A DNA stretch of 64,000 nt from Desulfobaculum xiamenense (GCF_011927665.1 NZ_JAATJA010000001.1:40925-104924); one strand, 5' to 3'; numbered from the stretch's first letter, positions 33,336 through 43,429 are shown. Numbers and translations are program-made. The notes: a model not told the origin generated them from the letters alone.

Positions 33336-36113
33336 TCACGTCGTCCCCCCTTCGCGGCGTCCCGTCCACTGCTGCCGCTGCCAACTGTCGTAGCCGTCGC
33401 GCTCGCTCCACAGGGTCACGTGCAGTTCGGCGTTGAGCGTCCCGCCGGAGTCGGCGCGCTCGACGGCCTCGGCGTAGGTGTAGCGGTTGCCCAGCATGGC
33501 GCTGGCGGCGGCCTGTGCCTGCACGCCGTCGAATGCGCTCGCGCCCGCGCCGCTGTCGCAGCGCACGCACACGCGCACGCGCCGCGTCCCGGCGGGCAGG
33601 GCGAGGGTCAGCGTGCGCGGTTGCCACGTCCCGGCGGGGACGGACACCGCCGCAGCGGCCAACTGCGCCAGTTCGGACCCGTCGGCGGCGAGGGCGGCCA
33701 CGGCCACGGTCCCGGCGCTCGCGCCGTCGTCCGCCGCCTGCCGCCACGCCACGCCGACCTCCGCCAGCCCGGCGTCCACGGCGGCGAGGCGCACCCCGGC
33801 CCCGGCCAGTTCCACGTCCTGATGCATCGCCGCCCCGGCCGCCAGCGCGAAGCACGCGTCGCCCTCGGCTGGCGCAGGGTTCGCGCTGCGCACCTCCACC
33901 GCTCCCGCGTCCACGCTCCAGCCGGACAGGTTCCCGGCCTCGGCGTTGCCGTTGACCACGGGCAGCGCCCAGGCCTCGCCCTCCACGCGCCTGCGCAGCG
34001 CGCCGCCGTCGCCGTGTATCTCCAGCACGTAGCGCGTGCCCGGCTCGGGTCCGATGTCCCCGGCGTCCTGCGGCACGGGCGTGGCGGTCTGCTGCATGCG
34101 GTCGCGGTGCGCCCAGCTCACGGTCAGTTCGCCGGTGATGGTCGCGGGATGCGCCTGATCGCAGATGCGCAGGCGTCCCGGCGGCAGGGGCCGCGCCGCG
34201 CGGGCGTTCATGGCCAGTGCGTCCACCGGGGCGCTGGCCGCGTCGAGGCGTCCGTGCCCGGTCAGCGGCAGGCACCGCGCCTCGATTTCCTCCCCGGCGG
34301 TCCACTCGCGGCTGACCACGCCGTCCCCGCCGTCGGCCACGGGCACCCACAGGCGCGCCCCCGGCTCGTGCGGCTGCGGCACGGTGTCGATGACGCCCCG
34401 GTGCACCCGTGCGCCCTCGGCCGTCAGCTCCAGCAGCTCCACGATCTCGCCGTCCAGATAGGCGAGGCACGGCAGGTCCAGCGCGTCGGCGTCCAGCGCC
34501 CCGGCCAGCGGCAGCACGGCGTCCACAACGCCCACGGCCTCGGTCAGGCTGTCCGTCTCCGCGAAGGTGCCATGCCCGGCAGCCTCGAATTCCATGCCCG
34601 CCGCCCGTGCCTCGATGGCGTAGCCCGTGGCGTCGCCGGTGGGGCGTCTGGCCAGCGCCAGCAGATAGCCCGCCTCGGGGTCCAGTTCCTCGGCCTTGGC
34701 CAGCACGGCCAGCCACTGCTCGCTGGCCACGCGGCGCACGATCTCGTAGTAGGGCAGTTCCACCAGCAACCGCTCCGGCGCGGCCTGCGGCGGGGACACG
34801 GGGTCCGCCCAGCCCGAGACCTGCGCGCCGTAGACGGCGCTGGTGGCCGCGAACACGTCCTGCACCACGCGCAGGCGCACCTCGCCCGAACGCAGGCGGC
34901 CATGGGTGCTCTCCACCACGCGCACCACCATGCGCTCGACGCCAAGCAGCGGCCAGCGCAGCGCGAACACGTCGCCCTGGCGCAGGGTGGCCAGCGCCTC
35001 GCCGCCGGTGACGGTGGCCTGAGCCAGCATGGACACGGCCTGCCGTAGCTCGCGCGATGCCACGCGCGCGGCCAGTTCCGGGTCCGTGATGAAGGGGAAG
35101 GACAGGTCCATGGGTTCGCCGCGCCCCTGCATGGCCTCGGCCGCGATGTCGTGGGCGGTCACCGTGGCGGTCTTGCCCAGTTCGCGCTCCGTGTAGGACA
35201 GCGTGGCCCGCGTGGGCACGCCGCCCCACGCCGGGCGCGAGAAGTCGGTCACGCTCTCGATGGTTTCCGGCCCGTACTCGGGCAGGGTGTCGGGGTCGTA
35301 GTCGTCGCGCACGAGCACCAACTGCTGGCGTCCGGACGCGTCCTCGCGCAGGGTGGCGTCGATGTGGCGCAGCACCTCGTCCACGAATCCGGCCACCGAG
35401 CCGTTCCCGTCCCACAGGCAGGACAGGCCGAAGCCCTCGGCGGTCAGTGCGTCGGCGGCGGCCGTGAAGCTCGCGTCGTCGATCTGCTCCGGCCAGAAGC
35501 CCCGGCCCCACACGCGGTCGGTCAGGCACTCGCGGATGATGTGGGCGGGGTTGGCGTCGCCGTGCTGGCCGATGGCGGCGCGGGCGGCATACCACCCGCG
35601 CGGGATGCGCTCCACCTCCACCCACCACGGCTTGATGTAGCTCGACATGGCGGAAAGCCACGGCGCGCGCAGAATGAGCGCAGCCACGCCGCGAAAGGCG
35701 GGCACCGGGCCGAGGGTCGCGGGCAGGGGCTGGCTGTCGCTTGCGCCCCACGCCCGCGCCAGCGCGCGCACCGCCTCCGGAACTTCGGCAGGGGGCTTGC
35801 CCACGCAGTCGGCGGGCACGGTCCCGCACCACGCCTGCAAATAGTCGTTTGGCGGCTGGTCCGCCGTGCCGGTCGCCACGTCCACGTCTCCCACCACGCC
35901 GCCTTCGCGCTCCTCGCCGCCCAGCAGGTCCGGGGCGTCGATATGGACGCGCCCGGCACCGCTGCGCCCCTGCCACGCCACGCGCTCGCCCACGATGATG
36001 CGCGTCACCGCGTCGATGACGCCGTGGCACAGCACCATGTGCATGCCAAGGCCGTACCAGTACCCTGCGGTGTAGGTGGTGGAGCCACCGCCGCCTTTTC
36101 CGCCGCCGCCCAT
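33336..36113 (-). CDS. Tail tip attachment protein J-like
   Basis: Predicted 925-residue central tail-tip protein of a non-contractile tail. It starts with a glycine-rich segment and TTYTAGYWYGLGMHMVLCHG, typical of J/GTA-type tail tip proteins, followed by phage tail protein domains and a C-terminal beta-rich carbohydrate-binding-like part (about 690-870, VVNGNAEAGNLSGWSVDAGA, often found as a jelly-roll module). It is the last gene of the leftward late block, where host-range determinants are expected. It probably contacts the receptor or peptidoglycan. Confidence 0.82.
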   Translation of the reverse strand: MGGGGKGGGGSTTYTAGYWYGLGMHMVLCHGVIDAVTRIIVGERVAWQGRSGAGRVHIDAPDLLGGEEREGGVVGDVDVATGTADQPPNDYLQAWCGTVPADCVGKPPAEVPEAVRALARAWGASDSQPLPATLGPVPAFRGVAALILRAPWLSAMSSYIKPWWVEVERIPRGWYAARAAIGQHGDANPAHIIRECLTDRVWGRGFWPEQIDDASFTAAADALTAEGFGLSCLWDGNGSVAGFVDEVLRHIDATLREDASGRQQLVLVRDDYDPDTLPEYGPETIESVTDFSRPAWGGVPTRATLSYTERELGKTATVTAHDIAAEAMQGRGEPMDLSFPFITDPELAARVASRELRQAVSMLAQATVTGGEALATLRQGDVFALRWPLLGVERMVVRVVESTHGRLRSGEVRLRVVQDVFAATSAVYGAQVSGWADPVSPPQAAPERLLVELPYYEIVRRVASEQWLAVLAKAEELDPEAGYLLALARRPTGDATGYAIEARAAGMEFEAAGHGTFAETDSLTEAVGVVDAVLPLAGALDADALDLPCLAYLDGEIVELLELTAEGARVHRGVIDTVPQPHEPGARLWVPVADGGDGVVSREWTAGEEIEARCLPLTGHGRLDAASAPVDALAMNARAARPLPPGRLRICDQAHPATITGELTVSWAHRDRMQQTATPVPQDAGDIGPEPGTRYVLEIHGDGGALRRRVEGEAWALPVVNGNAEAGNLSGWSVDAGAVEVRSANPAPAEGDACFALAAGAAMHQDVELAGAGVRLAAVDAGLAEVGVAWRQAADDGASAGTVAVAALAADGSELAQLAAAAVSVPAGTWQPRTLTLALPAGTRRVRVCVRCDSGAGASAFDGVQAQAAASAMLGNRYTYAEAVERADSGGTLNAELHVTLWSERDGYDSWQRQQWTGRREGGTT

Positions 36114-36407
36114 CTAGTTCCCCTCCCGTGGAAGTTGCCGCGCGCACCACGCGCGCCACGCCGTCAGCCAGCGCTCCCGAGCCTCGGCCATGGCCGCGTG
36201 CGCCACGGCGACGGCCATGGCGTCACCATCGGCGAGGAAGTCCGCCGCCGTGCGCCCGTGCTCGCGAAAGTCCGCCCAGCCCCAGCCCCGCGCCGCGAAA
36301 AACGCCCGCACCCCGCGCATGCAGTAGCGCATGTGTCGCATGTGCCGCAGCGTGACCTGCACGTCCTCGGGCCGTGGGGCGGCGTCCGGCCTGTTGCTCA
36401 TGCTCAT
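36114..36407 (-). CDS. Small tail-region protein, 97 aa
   Basis: Predicted 97-residue helical, basic protein (YCMRGVRAFFAARGWGWADF then REHGRTAADFLAD). AGGAGG precedes the ATG, and the start overlaps the upstream gene stop in ATGA. No family recognised; position between the tail tip genes suggests an assembly factor. Confidence 0.7.
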   Translation of the reverse strand: MSMSNRPDAAPRPEDVQVTLRHMRHMRYCMRGVRAFFAARGWGWADFREHGRTAADFLADGDAMAVAVAHAAMAEARERWLTAWRAWCARQLPREGN

Positions 36408-36637
36408 GTCTTCCTCCTGATGGCCTTGGTCTTGAGGTCGCCGAACCAGACCACCGAGGGCGAGGTGATGATCACCCGTCCGAACACCACGGGGACGCTT
36501 CGGCCTTCCTCGGCCACGGGGATGTCGAGATCCGCGATGCCCGCAGCCTTGGCGTTTTGCACGTTCGGCTTGGGCGGCTTGGGCCGCGCCACGTAGCTGA
36601 TGACGGACAGCGCCGCCATCGCGATCCATTCCCACAT
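36404..36637 (-). CDS. Small tail protein with N-terminal hydrophobic helix
   Basis: Predicted 77-residue protein: a hydrophobic N-terminus (MWEWIAMAALSVISYV) then a basic segment and the conserved-looking stretch IPVAEEGRSVPVVFGRVIIT with VVWFGDLKTKAIRRK at the C-terminus. This matches small phage tail proteins encoded just before J in related siphophages. ATGA overlap with the following gene indicates coupled translation. Confidence 0.75.
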   Translation of the reverse strand: MWEWIAMAALSVISYVARPKPPKPNVQNAKAAGIADLDIPVAEEGRSVPVVFGRVIITSPSVVWFGDLKTKAIRRKT

Positions 36638-36646
36638 GCGGACCTC

Positions 36647-37393
36647 CTAGACGACGGACCCCGTGAAGGGGTTGGTCTGCGGCAGCCACGGAAAGCCGCC
36701 GAATTTCACTGTGTTGTGGAATTTGTCCCGGCAGGTGGCCAGCGTGTGGTCGCACCCGGCGCAGGCGCTGACGCCAGCGCCGGGCTTGAGTCCGGGAATG
36801 CCGCCGGTCAGGGTCACGGCCTCGCCCGCGTGGGCCACGATCATGCGGCGCTGGTCCCCGGCCGCCAGTTCGCCGCCGGTGAGCCAGCCGTCCGGCCGCG
36901 TGGCGAATTCCGGGGCGCGCAGCACCGCGCCCTCCACCGCCGCGACCACGGCGGAGAGCTTCCACCCCGCGCGTGAGACGCCGCACCCCGCACCGTACAG
37001 CGCGTGGGAGCAGCCGCGCGTCAGCCTCCGCGCCGCGCCGCCGCCCTCCAGTCCGTCGGCGTGGGTGGCGCAGGCGATGCGACAGGTCAGCCCGTCGAAC
37101 TGCACGCCGCCCACCACGCCGGTCCAGACCACCGCGTAGGTCTCGCCCTCGCCGCGCAGCACCTCGGCGAGGATGCGTCCGGGCGGCGGTGCGGCCACGA
37201 ACTGCCGGGCCAGCGGCAGCGAGTGCGCCGCCTCGATCTCGATCTGCGCCTGCGTGGCGTCGGCGGTGCGGCGGATGTCGCCGCGTTCCAGCGGCGCGGG
37301 CAGGTAGGTTTCCCCGTCGTGCGTCACCGGCGCGTCCGCGCTGGTGTAGAGCCAGCGGCTCGCGCCGCAGACGAATCTGTACAGCTCGATCAT
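36647..37393 (-). CDS. Tail protein of the DUF2163/BR0599 family
   Basis: Predicted 248-residue virion protein. The C-terminus has the family hallmark CAGCDHTLATCRDKFHNTVK followed by GFPWLPQTNPF, a cysteine-containing module of the phage BR0599/DUF2163 proteins found in gene transfer agents and siphophages next to the tail tip. The start MIELYRFVCG at 37393 matches the family N-terminus and overlaps the upstream gene by 4 bp. Confidence 0.82.
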   Translation of the reverse strand: MIELYRFVCGASRWLYTSADAPVTHDGETYLPAPLERGDIRRTADATQAQIEIEAAHSLPLARQFVAAPPPGRILAEVLRGEGETYAVVWTGVVGGVQFDGLTCRIACATHADGLEGGGAARRLTRGCSHALYGAGCGVSRAGWKLSAVVAAVEGAVLRAPEFATRPDGWLTGGELAAGDQRRMIVAHAGEAVTLTGGIPGLKPGAGVSACAGCDHTLATCRDKFHNTVKFGGFPWLPQTNPFTGSVV

Positions 37394-39063
37394 GAGGCGA
37401 CTCCCGAGAAGGCGAGCACCGCCTCGGCCACGCCCGCGCGGTGGTGGGTGATCTCCACGCGGTCGGCGGAAAGGCGGTTTTGGGTGAGGTAGCAAATGCG
37501 CACGGCCTCGGGCGTCAGCTCGCGCCCGCAGCCCGCATCCAGAGACACGATCTCCTCTCCGGGCGCACCCTCGGCCACGCCCGTGATGCGGCGTAGGGCG
37601 ATGATCGTTCCGCGCGCCGCGTCGATGACGGCCAGATGCGCGCGGCGCGGGTCAAGGCGGTAGGCCGCGTGGTTTGCGGCCCGCACCCGCAGATTCACGC
37701 CGTCCACGCCCACCGGGGCCACAAGGATGAAGTCGTCCTTCCACGTGGGAATCCACACCACGCCGAACCGCCCGCGCAGGTGGTGGACCAGCTGGCGCAG
37801 CCGCCACACCTCGGCGGGCGAACCGGCCCGCACGCGGTGGGCACAGTCCCACAGGTCGTGATGCCAGCCGCTGTCCATGAGCGCGGGGCCGGTGTCGAAG
37901 TCCACCACGTCCACCTCGCGGTGCGCCGTGCGCGACAGCGTGCCGCCCTGCATGAGCGGCGGCGTGGTCAGCACGGCCACGCCCTCGTAGGTCGCCTCCG
38001 GCTGGTGGCCGGGGATGGCCGCGTTGTCCGTCACGGCGAAGCGCACGAGGGTGTCGCGCACGCCCGCGCCGCGCTCGGTGTGTCGCACGTCGTCGGGCAT
38101 GGTGGCCATGCGTCCGGGCAGGACCAGACAGCCGCGCGGGTAGTCGCCCGTCACGGCCTGCCCCAGCGCAAGCGCGCCGGGCGACACCTCGGTCACCATC
38201 ACCGCCTCGCAGGCGTCGTCCCCGGCCCACAGGACGGCCACCCCGTCCGGGCGGAAGTCGCCACAGGCGGTGTCCACCAGCACGGCCACGTCCCCGGTGC
38301 GCACGGGCTGCGCGCTCTGGCGCATCTCCCACCACACGGGCACGCACCACGCGCGGGCGCGCCAGCTCCACACCCGCGCGTCCAGCCGCGCCTGTGCGGC
38401 CGCGTCGGTGAGGCGGCACACGTACTCGAAGCCCTGCCGTGGGGCCACGCGCAGGGCCGAGCGCGTCTCGGAGCCGTCGCGCGCGTGGCGCAGGCAGGTG
38501 AGAAATTCCAGCGACTCCACGATCTGCGCCTGCGGCCGCCACGGCCACACCACGATGCGCCGCCCGGTGACGGTGAGGGTCAGCGTCGCGCCGGGGAATT
38601 CCCACTCCACCGTGGCGGTGAAGGCCGCGCCGCCCTCGGCCGGGACCACCAGCTCGTAGACGGCCTCGGCCATGGGCGGAATCGTGAACGGCGCACCGGG
38701 GCCCACGAGGCGAAACTCGTCCCCGCCGCTGGAGACGATGGCCGCGCAGGTCGTGGGCACGGCGTGGGCGTTCCACACGGTAACGGCGTGGGACTGCCCG
38801 GCCACGATGTTGCCGCAGTCCACGTCCACGGGAGCGATGTGGATATGCCCGTATAGCGCATCGAGAAACGACGATCCGCGAACGCCCGCGTGCGTCGTGG
38901 GCACGGCAGCCGTGGGCTGGGCCGAGACCGCCGCGCCGGAGTCCACGCGCGGCGTGGGCGCGCCGCCCGGCGTGACGCCGGACCACAGGCACAGCGCCTG
39001 CGTCGTCTGCTGGGGCGCTCCGGGCAGCGGCCGCCCGGCCGGAAATCCGCAGTGCGTGGCCAT
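37390..39063 (-). CDS. Tail/virion structural protein, 557 aa
   Basis: Predicted 557-residue soluble protein in the tail-tip operon. The N-terminal part (about 65-170) looks like a beta-sandwich (VDVDCGNIVAGQSHAVTVWN onward); the C-terminal two thirds are rich in Trp and beta strands. By position it corresponds to the distal tail proteins preceding the DUF2163 protein. No named domain is recognised with confidence. Confidence 0.7.
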   Translation of the reverse strand: MATHCGFPAGRPLPGAPQQTTQALCLWSGVTPGGAPTPRVDSGAAVSAQPTAAVPTTHAGVRGSSFLDALYGHIHIAPVDVDCGNIVAGQSHAVTVWNAHAVPTTCAAIVSSGGDEFRLVGPGAPFTIPPMAEAVYELVVPAEGGAAFTATVEWEFPGATLTLTVTGRRIVVWPWRPQAQIVESLEFLTCLRHARDGSETRSALRVAPRQGFEYVCRLTDAAAQARLDARVWSWRARAWCVPVWWEMRQSAQPVRTGDVAVLVDTACGDFRPDGVAVLWAGDDACEAVMVTEVSPGALALGQAVTGDYPRGCLVLPGRMATMPDDVRHTERGAGVRDTLVRFAVTDNAAIPGHQPEATYEGVAVLTTPPLMQGGTLSRTAHREVDVVDFDTGPALMDSGWHHDLWDCAHRVRAGSPAEVWRLRQLVHHLRGRFGVVWIPTWKDDFILVAPVGVDGVNLRVRAANHAAYRLDPRRAHLAVIDAARGTIIALRRITGVAEGAPGEEIVSLDAGCGRELTPEAVRICYLTQNRLSADRVEITHHRAGVAEAVLAFSGVAS

Positions 39064-39066
39064 GGG

Positions 39067-40116
39067 CTAGTCTCCGTCGTAGGGGATGGCGAATGCCGGG
39101 CAGAACCGCCCGGCCTCCACGGTGGAGCACGGCAGCACCATGTGCCGCGCGCCCGAGAGCGTGACCACCTCGCCGGGCATAAAGGCGTCCATGCGCGTCA
39201 GGCGCAGCCCCGGAATCTCGCCGATGAGCGAGCAGTTGCCGTCCCCGTGCGACAGCGCGAGACGGATGGGCACCATGGGCGCGATGCCCGTGAAGCCGCT
39301 GGGCATGGACGCCAAAAGCGGCACGTCCGGCGGGAACGCATAGAAATCCAGCTCCCGCGTCGGATTGACCGCGACGCGCACGGGATACAGCGCGCCGGCC
39401 TTGGACTGCGGATACGCCGCAAAGGCCGCCCAGTCCCCGTCCGAGAGGCCGCGCCCGTGTACGCTGCACCAGCCGCCGTAGCCGTAGGACGTGCTGATCT
39501 GTGCATCCATCAGTTGGTTCGCGTCGCGAAGGGAGAGCACGGTCTGTGGGATGGGCCCCGCGCAGAACAGCCCGCCGCCCCACGCGCCATATTTCGCGAT
39601 GTCCGCAAGGAGCAGGTAGCGCCAGACGCCCACGCTGACCTCCAGCGCCAGCACCAGCAGAAACGGCTCGTTGACGAGAAACATCCGATAGCCCGGCAGC
39701 GCGCCCGAGAGCCACAGGGCGGAGCCGCTGGTCTCGTCTGGCGTCCCTGCGGGCTTGAACGGCACACCGGGCTGCGCGTCCCACGCGGCCTGCGCGTCGA
39801 ACCCCGTGGACACCGCGCAGGCCAGCCCCGTGAACTGCGACCGATACTGGCGGACGCCATCAACAATGTCAGAACTCAAATATGTGTCTCTCCAGCCGAA
39901 CACCGTGGCCCGCGTGGCCGAGCGGAAATGCAGATGCGTGCCGCCGAGGTGCGCGTGCAGGCGCTGGCCCTCGGTGGACGCACTGCCGGGATAGGTGCTG
40001 TAGCTCGATGCGTCGGCCGCCCACAGGTCCACGGTCCAGCCGTTGGCGGCGAGGAACACGCGCAGGCGGTCAAGAAAATCGTGCTGGCTGGCGGCGGTGC
40101 CGGAATCGTAGGGCAT
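39067..40116 (-). CDS. Tail-associated virion protein, paralogue 2
   Basis: Predicted 349-residue protein related to the neighbour at 40122-41060: both begin with a short Thr/Ser-rich lead, then HDFLDRLRVFLAANGWTVD against KDLLVTLKDFAVASGWTC, and share FDAQ...PG and a hydrophobic strand-rich middle. AGGAG precedes the ATG at 40116. Tandem duplication of a tail decoration or fibre-like protein is inferred. Confidence 0.7.
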   Translation of the reverse strand: MPYDSGTAASQHDFLDRLRVFLAANGWTVDLWAADASSYSTYPGSASTEGQRLHAHLGGTHLHFRSATRATVFGWRDTYLSSDIVDGVRQYRSQFTGLACAVSTGFDAQAAWDAQPGVPFKPAGTPDETSGSALWLSGALPGYRMFLVNEPFLLVLALEVSVGVWRYLLLADIAKYGAWGGGLFCAGPIPQTVLSLRDANQLMDAQISTSYGYGGWCSVHGRGLSDGDWAAFAAYPQSKAGALYPVRVAVNPTRELDFYAFPPDVPLLASMPSGFTGIAPMVPIRLALSHGDGNCSLIGEIPGLRLTRMDAFMPGEVVTLSGARHMVLPCSTVEAGRFCPAFAIPYDGD

Positions 40117-40121
40117 GGCGG

Positions 40122-41060
40122 CTACTCCTGTCTGACGGCGACGAAGGCCGCGCGGTCCGTGGTGTGGGAACCGGAGAACACGATGTAGGTTCCGTCCGGC
40201 GTGGTGATGGTGTCCTCGGCCGCGACGCCGTAGCCCGGCACGGCGCGCATGCCGTCCAGTTCGCCGTAGAGGTTGCGGTTGGGCGCGCCCGCGCAGAGGA
40301 TGGCGGGCAGCAACGGCAGGGAGCCGTCGAGGTTCCCGCGCAGGGTCGCAAACGTGGCGTAATAGCTCGATGCCGCAGGCAGGGACCACGGCCACAGGCC
40401 GAGCGTCCGGTCCTCGGTCCAGGAGCTGTCGCTGGCGCGTTTCCAGCGGTGCAGGATGTTGCGCCACTGGCCGAGGAGCAGCAGGCCGGAGGAGAAGTCC
40501 GGCCGTGCGTAGACTGTGGGGGCCGAGAACGAGGCGTTGTAGAATGGTGTATTGCTGTCCGTCTGCGCGGACCACACGGCGTCGGGCATGCAGCCGCAGC
40601 CGCCCACGAGCAGCGGATAGGGCAGGCTGGAGGGCGGGCCGTAGGGCAGGATCAGGCCGAGGTAGCCGATCTGGTAGGTCGTCGAGGCCTTGGCGACAAC
40701 GATGATGCGCCGCGCGGACACAAACAACCAGTAGCGCAGCCCCGCGTCGAGCAGACACAGCCGTGGGCAGTGCGCGGGGTCGCCGTAGGCACCGGGCTGC
40801 GCGTCGAAGGTCAGCTCCGGGGAAAATCCCGTGAAGCCCTGCAGCCGCCAGTTGCGCCCGCCCGCGCTGTTTGCCTCGGTCGCCATGCCCACAAACACCT
40901 GCTCCGCCCCGGTCCCGGAACTGCGCAAAATCAGCTCGTCCGGCTCGTCCCCGGTGCCCTGCGCGTGGCGCAGGCAGGTCCAGCCGCTGGCCACCGCAAA
41001 ATCCTTGAGCGTGACCAGCAGGTCCTTGTAGCTCGTCGCCTCGCCTGTCGTGTAGGCCAT
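40122..41060 (-). CDS. Tail-associated virion protein, paralogue 1
   Basis: Predicted 312-residue protein, the shorter relative of the next gene. Its middle carries the strand-rich YWLFVSARRIIVVAKASTTY, and the C-terminus is Gly/Tyr-rich. Its ATG overlaps the tape-measure stop (TAATG), showing translational coupling to the tail operon. Probably part of the tail tip or tail surface. Confidence 0.7.
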   Translation of the reverse strand: MAYTTGEATSYKDLLVTLKDFAVASGWTCLRHAQGTGDEPDELILRSSGTGAEQVFVGMATEANSAGGRNWRLQGFTGFSPELTFDAQPGAYGDPAHCPRLCLLDAGLRYWLFVSARRIIVVAKASTTYQIGYLGLILPYGPPSSLPYPLLVGGCGCMPDAVWSAQTDSNTPFYNASFSAPTVYARPDFSSGLLLLGQWRNILHRWKRASDSSWTEDRTLGLWPWSLPAASSYYATFATLRGNLDGSLPLLPAILCAGAPNRNLYGELDGMRAVPGYGVAAEDTITTPDGTYIVFSGSHTTDRAAFVAVRQE

Positions 41061-43366
41061 TACATGATCTCCCTGAGCGTCTGACGGTTCTTGCGGATGA
41101 TGTTCATGACCGTGCGCTCGCCGTGCGCGCTGCCGAGGTAGCCCGCTGCGGTGTCCCGCTCGTCCACCACGTTGACCACGCGCACGTTGACCTGCGGCGG
41201 CTCGGCCTGCGCGTGGCCGATGTTGTCGCGGTGGCGCGGGTCGGCGGTGGTCAGCACCTCCTCGCGCCTGCGCAGGATGGCGGGCACCTCGTCCGGGGCC
41301 AGCCCGGCCAGCCCGCCGCTGTGGTAGCGCCGCGCCGAGAGGAACACGCCGGGGTCCACGCCGCGCGCACTGCCGCCCTCGCCGACCACGCCGCCGGAGT
41401 GGAACAGCCCCGCGAACATGGACACGATGCCCCCGGCCTCGCCGGGGGACGCCCCGCCAAGTAGCGCGGCCAGCGGCCCGGTGATCTGCTGCTGGATGAG
41501 CATGCGGGCGAGGTCGGCGGCCCAGCTGGAGATCATATCGCTCCACGCGAGCTCGCCCGTGGTGCAGACGCTCACCAGTGCGTCTTCGACGCCGCGCAAG
41601 CCGCCGCCCACGGCCTGCTCGGTGATGTCGGCCAGGCCTTTGGCCTGTTCGGCGTAGCTCTTGAGCGCTTTGGTGGCCCCGGCCTGCATCGTGTCGAGGT
41701 CGGAGGACCAGAGCGCCCCCAGCCCGTCCCCGTCGTCTCCGCCTTTGCCGCCCTTGCCGCCCTTGCTCCTGTCGTTGATCTCGTCGATGCGCAGGCGGAC
41801 CCACTCGGCCACCTTCACCCGGTCCGCCCCGGCCTGCTCCCACACGCGGGCCTGCGCCTGCGCCGCCTCGATGGCCATGGTCGTCTCGCCAAGGGTCAGG
41901 CGGTCGTACTCGCGCCCGAAGTCCTCCAGGGCGGACGTGCGCTGCGCCAGCGCGGCGGCAAAGGCCTTGGTCTCGGCGTCCTGCCGGGCCTCGTAGGGGT
42001 GGGAATTGAGGGCCTCGCGCTCCTTCGCGTCCATGAGATGCGCCAGTTCGATGCCCCGTCGCGCCTCGCGCTCGAAGGCGGCCAGTTCCGGCGTCATCGC
42101 GCCAAGTGCCTCGCGGTAGTCTTCGATCTTCCTGTCCAGCCGGTACAGGTCCAGCTCCCGTGCGCTCATGGTCAGGGCGGCCAGTTCGTCGCGCAGGCGC
42201 TTGGCCGCATGCCCGGTGCGCTCCGCGTCGGGAGCTGCGGCGTCGCCGCCGGGGGCAGGAGTCGCCGCACGGGCGAAGGCGCGCGAAAAGGCCTTGTCCC
42301 GCATGGTCATGCGCTCCAGCAGGTCCTGCCCCTCACCCAGCGGGGCGGAAAGCCCCATGCGCACGTGGGGCATCACGCCTATGCCGCCGAGAATGCCGCC
42401 CGCCCCCTCCGGGGGGCGCAGTCCGGTGTTGGCCTGCGCCTGCGCCCTGATCATTTCGCGACGCGTGCCGCGTATGCCTTCGGCCACCGCCTCCAGCGCG
42501 GTGCTCAGGCCGTCGATGACCGAGGTGGCCAGTTCCGTCTGTTCGAGGGTCTCCAGAAATTCGCGCCAGCGGTAGTTCAGGGTGTCGATGCTGCCGCACA
42601 GCCCGCCGGCCTCGGCCTCGGCCGCGCCGCCCACCTGATTGCGCAGCACGCCAAGAATCAGCGCCTGCGCACCGGCCACGTCGTTGGCCTCCAGCATGGC
42701 GTGGATGAGGCTCTTTTCCTGTTCGGTGAAGCTCACGCCCACGCGGCGCATGGCGTTCAGCCCGGCCACCGGGTCCTCCAGCGCCTTGCCGAGCATGGTC
42801 ACCGCGCCGCGCAGGTCCTGCCCGAAGGTGGCGGACATGTCCTGCGCCAGCATAATGGCGTCCCGAAAGGTTTCGCCCTGCACGCTCTTGAAGGTCAGCA
42901 TCACGTTGACGGCGTCCATGATGGCGTCGCGGTCGCCCAGCGTGGCCAGATCGCGCGAGCGTGCGAAGTCGTCCAGTTCGTCGGCCGACAGCCCGGCCGC
43001 GCTGCCCGTGGCCCGGATCAGGGCCTCGGTCCTGCGCAGTCGCCTGTCCCACTCGGCAAAGGACATGGTTCCCGCCGAAACGGCCGCGCCCACGGCCCCC
43101 ATGGCGGCCGCCACGCCAAGGCCCACGGATCCGAAACTGCCGAGAATTCTGCCCAGCGCCCCGGCCTCGGCCGCCAGTCCGCTGACGGCTCCGCCTGCCT
43201 CGGAACTGGCCGTGGCGACGGCCCGGCCGAAGCGGGACTGCGCATCCATGGCCTTGCGGGTTCCCTTCTCCACGTTTCCGAGGTCGCTGACGATTTTTTT
43301 CAATTCCGTGGACGTTCTGTTCTGCGCCTGAATGACAAGGGCAATGCGCTCTTCGCGTGTGGTCAT
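41060..43366 (-). CDS. Tail tape measure protein
   Basis: Predicted 768-residue protein setting tail length. The N-terminal part is coiled-coil rich (IQAQNRTSTELKKIVSDLGN onward), followed by a hydrophobic glycine/alanine stretch (about 75-100, LGRILGSFGSVGLGVAAAMG), long helical segments with a KGGKGGDDGD linker near 590, and a C-terminal region with the lambda-type minor tail motif FHSGGVVGEGG and EVLTTADPRHRDNIG. For siphophages a tape measure of this size predicts a short to medium tail (roughly 0.15 nm per residue, so about 115 nm). It follows the tail chaperone, the canonical order, but an antisense gene is inserted between them. Confidence 0.9.
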   Translation of the reverse strand: MTTREERIALVIQAQNRTSTELKKIVSDLGNVEKGTRKAMDAQSRFGRAVATASSEAGGAVSGLAAEAGALGRILGSFGSVGLGVAAAMGAVGAAVSAGTMSFAEWDRRLRRTEALIRATGSAAGLSADELDDFARSRDLATLGDRDAIMDAVNVMLTFKSVQGETFRDAIMLAQDMSATFGQDLRGAVTMLGKALEDPVAGLNAMRRVGVSFTEQEKSLIHAMLEANDVAGAQALILGVLRNQVGGAAEAEAGGLCGSIDTLNYRWREFLETLEQTELATSVIDGLSTALEAVAEGIRGTRREMIRAQAQANTGLRPPEGAGGILGGIGVMPHVRMGLSAPLGEGQDLLERMTMRDKAFSRAFARAATPAPGGDAAAPDAERTGHAAKRLRDELAALTMSARELDLYRLDRKIEDYREALGAMTPELAAFEREARRGIELAHLMDAKEREALNSHPYEARQDAETKAFAAALAQRTSALEDFGREYDRLTLGETTMAIEAAQAQARVWEQAGADRVKVAEWVRLRIDEINDRSKGGKGGKGGDDGDGLGALWSSDLDTMQAGATKALKSYAEQAKGLADITEQAVGGGLRGVEDALVSVCTTGELAWSDMISSWAADLARMLIQQQITGPLAALLGGASPGEAGGIVSMFAGLFHSGGVVGEGGSARGVDPGVFLSARRYHSGGLAGLAPDEVPAILRRREEVLTTADPRHRDNIGHAQAEPPQVNVRVVNVVDERDTAAGYLGSAHGERTVMNIIRKNRQTLREIM

Positions 43367-43429
43367 GGTGCCTTCCGCATATTGGCTATTCTGTTGGAAT
43401 CTGCTACCCGATGCGCAAAGGAGGCTCAC

